A DNA stretch of 16,338 nt from an uncultured Phascolarctobacterium sp. (GTDB taxonomy: Bacteria; Bacillota; Negativicutes; Acidaminococcales; Acidaminococcaceae). The position numbers were made by a program, and so were the translations under genes. The notes below the pieces were generated by a model. The model saw only the letters and a program-made list of their open reading frames with translations. It had not been told where the DNA came from and ran no database searches. The stretch is taken from positions 1 to 16,338 of the forward strand of contig NZ_CAJMEH010000049.1 of NCBI RefSeq assembly GCF_905212365.1, read 5' to 3'. Below are positions 14,705 to 16,338 of this stretch, one piece after another (within the stretch, counting starts at the first letter, position 1; each line of letters begins with the position of its first letter).

Positions 14705-15775
14705 ATGAAGATGAGTAAAAAATTTTTGGCGGTTGTTTTCACTTCCATGATGTTCAGCAGCTTGGCGCAGGCTGCGGTTGTAGAAACTCCTGTGACTGAC
14801 GCGGCTGCAAAAGCGGAAATTTCCGTGCTGCTGCCCGGCAACGCTAAGGACAACGGCTTTATGGAGGCCGGTTATCGCGGGTATCAGCGCATTGCTCAGG
14901 AATTAACTAAAAATGTAAAATGCGTTTACGACGTTTCGGCTACATCCAACAAAGATGTTTTGACCGCTGAGCTGCGCCGTTTGGCGCAGGAAGGGCCGCA
15001 GCTGATTATTGCTCATGGCGGGCAGTGCAACGCGCCGGTGGAAGCAATCAGCAAGGAATTTTCGCAGATTAAATTCGTGGTTATTCAAGGCAACGTCAAA
15101 AGTGAAAATGTCAGCAGCTATAAAGTAGATCAGGAGCAGTCCGCTTTTTTGGCGGGCGCCTTGGCAGGGTATATGACTAAGACGGATAAGGTGGGGCATA
15201 TTTCCGGCGCCTGGCCGAAGCCCGGCTTGCAGGCGCGCGCCGCTTTTTACGACGGGCTGCATCGCGTTAATGCCAAAGCGGAATTTTATACCCATTTTAC
15301 CGGTAATTTGGATGATAACGCTGTTAACGCCAAGGCTGCAGAGGGTGAAATCAAGGCTGGCTGCGATGTGATTTATACGATGCTCAACGGAGGACGCTTC
15401 GGCGTGAACGACGTTATCGCCGCTAACGGCAAGGTTAAGGAAATCGGCAATGTTATCGATTGGACGGAGGTTTCACCCATATTCATCGGTTCGGCAGTAG
15501 CAGATTCCAGCGTTGCTATTTTTAACGCGGCCAAGGATTTTACGGACGGTAAGTTTTCCGCTAATACTATCAGCGTTATCGGTTTGGAAAACGCGGACGT
15601 AGTGCGTTTGGCAGTATCCGAACAGGTGCCGCCGCGCGTCGTTCGCAAGCTGGAAAAGCTACGCACGCAGGTATTGCAGGGCAAGGTAAAAATTAACACC
15701 GTTTACGACGGTTTGGAATTTGACCCGGAAGCGCAAGCCTTTGTGCCGCAGGAAGCAAAAAATAATCGCAAGTAG
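14705..15775 (+). CDS. BMP/Med-family ABC transporter binding protein
   Basis: Exported substrate-binding protein of 356 residues. Residues 1-23 are a signal peptide ending LAQA, without a lipobox cysteine, so it is probably soluble in the periplasm. The mature part has the BMP-family layout: LLPGNAKDNGFMEAGYRG (43-60), LIIAHGGQCNAP, FLAGALAGYMTKTDKVGHISG, YTMLNGGRFGV and KDFTDGKF. Relatives such as PnrA/Med bind purine nucleosides or similar ligands, but the ligand is not evident here. No ATPase or permease gene adjoins it in this window. AGGAGGG lies seven bases before ATG. Codon use returns to the GC-richer style of the other core genes, unlike the mntA-hepT pair just upstream. Confidence 0.87.
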   Translation: MKMSKKFLAVVFTSMMFSSLAQAAVVETPVTDAAAKAEISVLLPGNAKDNGFMEAGYRGYQRIAQELTKNVKCVYDVSATSNKDVLTAELRRLAQEGPQLIIAHGGQCNAPVEAISKEFSQIKFVVIQGNVKSENVSSYKVDQEQSAFLAGALAGYMTKTDKVGHISGAWPKPGLQARAAFYDGLHRVNAKAEFYTHFTGNLDDNAVNAKAAEGEIKAGCDVIYTMLNGGRFGVNDVIAANGKVKEIGNVIDWTEVSPIFIGSAVADSSVAIFNAAKDFTDGKFSANTISVIGLENADVVRLAVSEQVPPRVVRKLEKLRTQVLQGKVKINTVYDGLEFDPEAQAFVPQEAKNNRK

Positions 15776-15800
15776 AATTTGTTTGACTGAATAACTTTAG

Positions 15801-15844
15801 AGCCGCAGCGCTGCTTCAAAAATTTTGGGGTGCTACGGCTTTTA
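15801..15844 (+). terminator. Probable terminator after the BMP-family gene
   Basis: AGCCGCAGC (15801-15809) and GCTACGGCT (15832-15840) pair with one mismatch, followed by TTTT then ACTTTTG. The loop is long (22 bases) and contains a small internal AGCGCT palindrome region, so the call is moderate. Confidence 0.55.
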
Positions 15845-15890
15845 CTTTTGTAATATAAATACGGAAACGGAAGAAAACGCTTTATTTTCA

Positions 15891-15921
15891 CCTCGCAGTA
15901 CTATAAAATAGTACTATGAGG
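15891..15921. repeat. Inverted repeat overlapping a ribosome binding site
   Basis: CCTCGCAGTACTAT (15891-15904) and ATAGTACTATGAGG (15908-15921) form 14-base arms with two mismatches around AAA; the inner eight pairs are perfect. The right arm contains the GAGG that would serve ATG 15928. No T-run follows, so it is not an ordinary terminator. TATAAA within it could also be a -10 box, making it an operator-like site. Confidence 0.6.
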
Positions 15922-15927
15922 TAAAAA

Positions 15928-16128
15928 ATGATAAAAACATTGGAGATACTTTTAGAAGAGTTAAAGGATTACGCGAATCCTATTACTTTCCTCTCGCTTC
16001 TTAATCCTTACATAAGAAAAACTGTAACAGAAGATAAGTTTAACAGAAATTTTCAGAAAAAAGATGTTGACTGCGCGGTCAAAATAGCATATAATAATCA
16101 CAGTAGCTTAGCAAATGATATACCCTAG
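15928..16128 (+). CDS. Small hypothetical ORF, unrecognised
   Basis: A 66-residue frame with ATG at 15928 and GAGGT five bases upstream. It starts MIKTLEILLEELKDYANP and is Lys/Asn/Ile-rich; a hydrophilic, probably helical protein with no signal peptide or membrane helix. I recognise no family. Its base composition is AT-rich like mntA-hepT rather than like the binding-protein genes. It ends at TAG 16126, and the following bases stay open in another frame (16119-16262), so it may be the first part of a frameshifted gene. Confidence 0.4.
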   Translation: MIKTLEILLEELKDYANPITFLSLLNPYIRKTVTEDKFNRNFQKKDVDCAVKIAYNNHSSLANDIP

Positions 16129-16262
16129 GCAAGTATATCGCAGGCTGCTTCCACCCCACGTATTATAAAATTTCTGAGGCACGGGTAATGACTGCAAGCT
16201 GGAGGAAACAAGGCAACTTTAGCGGACTGCAGTACATGAGCCTGCGCAAGGAGATTTTGTAA
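16119..16262 (+). pseudogene. Possible C-terminal remnant in a shifted frame
   Basis: This frame is open from just after a TGA at 16116 to TAA at 16260-16262 and reads KYIAGCFHPTYYKISEAR ... SWRKQGNFSGLQ ... SLRKEIL, protein-like in composition with Trp, Cys, His and Tyr. It has no start codon with a ribosome binding site. It overlaps the end of the 66-residue ORF in a different frame, so a frameshift could join them, but the family is not recognised and chance cannot be ruled out. Confidence 0.25.
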
Positions 16263-16299
16263 TAAATAAAAATCTCTCATTGAAGAGGAGGAAAACAAA

Positions 16300-16338
16300 A
16301 TGAAAAAATCCTTAGTACTCGCAATGGCTATGGCATTA
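16300..16338 (+). CDS. Start of an exported protein, probably an SLH-domain OmpM-type porin (partial)
   Basis: ATG at 16300 follows a very strong ribosome binding site (GAGGAGG, 16284-16290) and opens a frame that runs off the right edge. The 13 residues MKKSLVLAMAMAL are a typical signal peptide start. From memory, abundant SLH-domain porins of Negativicutes begin almost exactly like this, and such genes have strong Shine-Dalgarno sites; this is the main clue to the host, but the identity is an inference from 13 residues. Confidence 0.55.
   Translation, partial: MKKSLVLAMAMAL

Overview
The window looks like a piece of chromosome from an anaerobic Negativicutes bacterium (diderm Firmicutes), possibly close to the Acidaminococcaceae/Phascolarctobacterium group. 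This is an inference from three things. The gene cut by the right edge starts with a signal peptide (MKKSLVLAMAMAL) like those of the SLH-domain OmpM-type porins of this class. The Shine-Dalgarno sites and promoters are Firmicutes-like. The content is rich in sodium/proton antiporters and periplasmic binding proteins. No rRNA, tRNA, CRISPR array or insertion sequence was seen.

Layout, left to right. (1) A strong bidirectional hairpin terminator (40-75) closes an upstream gene. It is followed by an extended -10 promoter and an NhaC-family antiporter (169-1827) with its own terminator. (2) A LysR-type regulator on the minus strand (2032-2922) has a near-consensus promoter. Divergent from it are a 23-residue hydrophobic small ORF with a strong ribosome binding site (3059-3130), a hairpin terminator, and a YnfM-like MFS transporter (3244-4425). 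The terminator lies so close to the MFS gene that its transcription probably reads through it. (3) The core is one long + strand operon (4508-12921): a glutamate racemase gene followed, with overlapping or nearly overlapping ends, by ten genes of an Mrp/Mbh-type multisubunit cation/proton antiporter in the order E, F, G, MbhD, MbhE, B, C, D, a second NuoM-like subunit, an 82-residue small protein, and a third NuoL/M-like subunit. This is the order of the ion-pumping half of archaeal membrane-bound hydrogenases (mbhA-H), but no hydrogenase or other redox subunit is present in the window. (4) After a terminator comes an exported binding protein with strong similarity to cyclohexadienyl dehydratase (PheC). 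Next are an AT-rich MntA/HepT (MNT/HEPN) toxin-antitoxin pair and a BMP/Med-family lipoprotein-like binding protein. Neither binding protein has a permease or ATPase gene beside it. (5) The last ~500 bases hold a terminator, an inverted repeat that overlaps a ribosome binding site, a small unrecognised ORF, a possible broken C-terminal fragment, and the start of the porin-like gene.

How it fits together: NhaC and the Mrp-type complex both exchange sodium (or another cation) for protons across the inner membrane, which suits an organism with a sodium-based energy economy. LysR probably controls the divergent small ORF/MFS unit. MntA very likely neutralises the HepT ribonuclease by AMPylation. 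The most notable points are the hydrogenase-free Mbh-order antiporter with three large subunits, one of which has Asn in place of the TM7 lysine; the PheC-like orphan binding protein; and the small-ORF/terminator arrangement ahead of the MFS gene.
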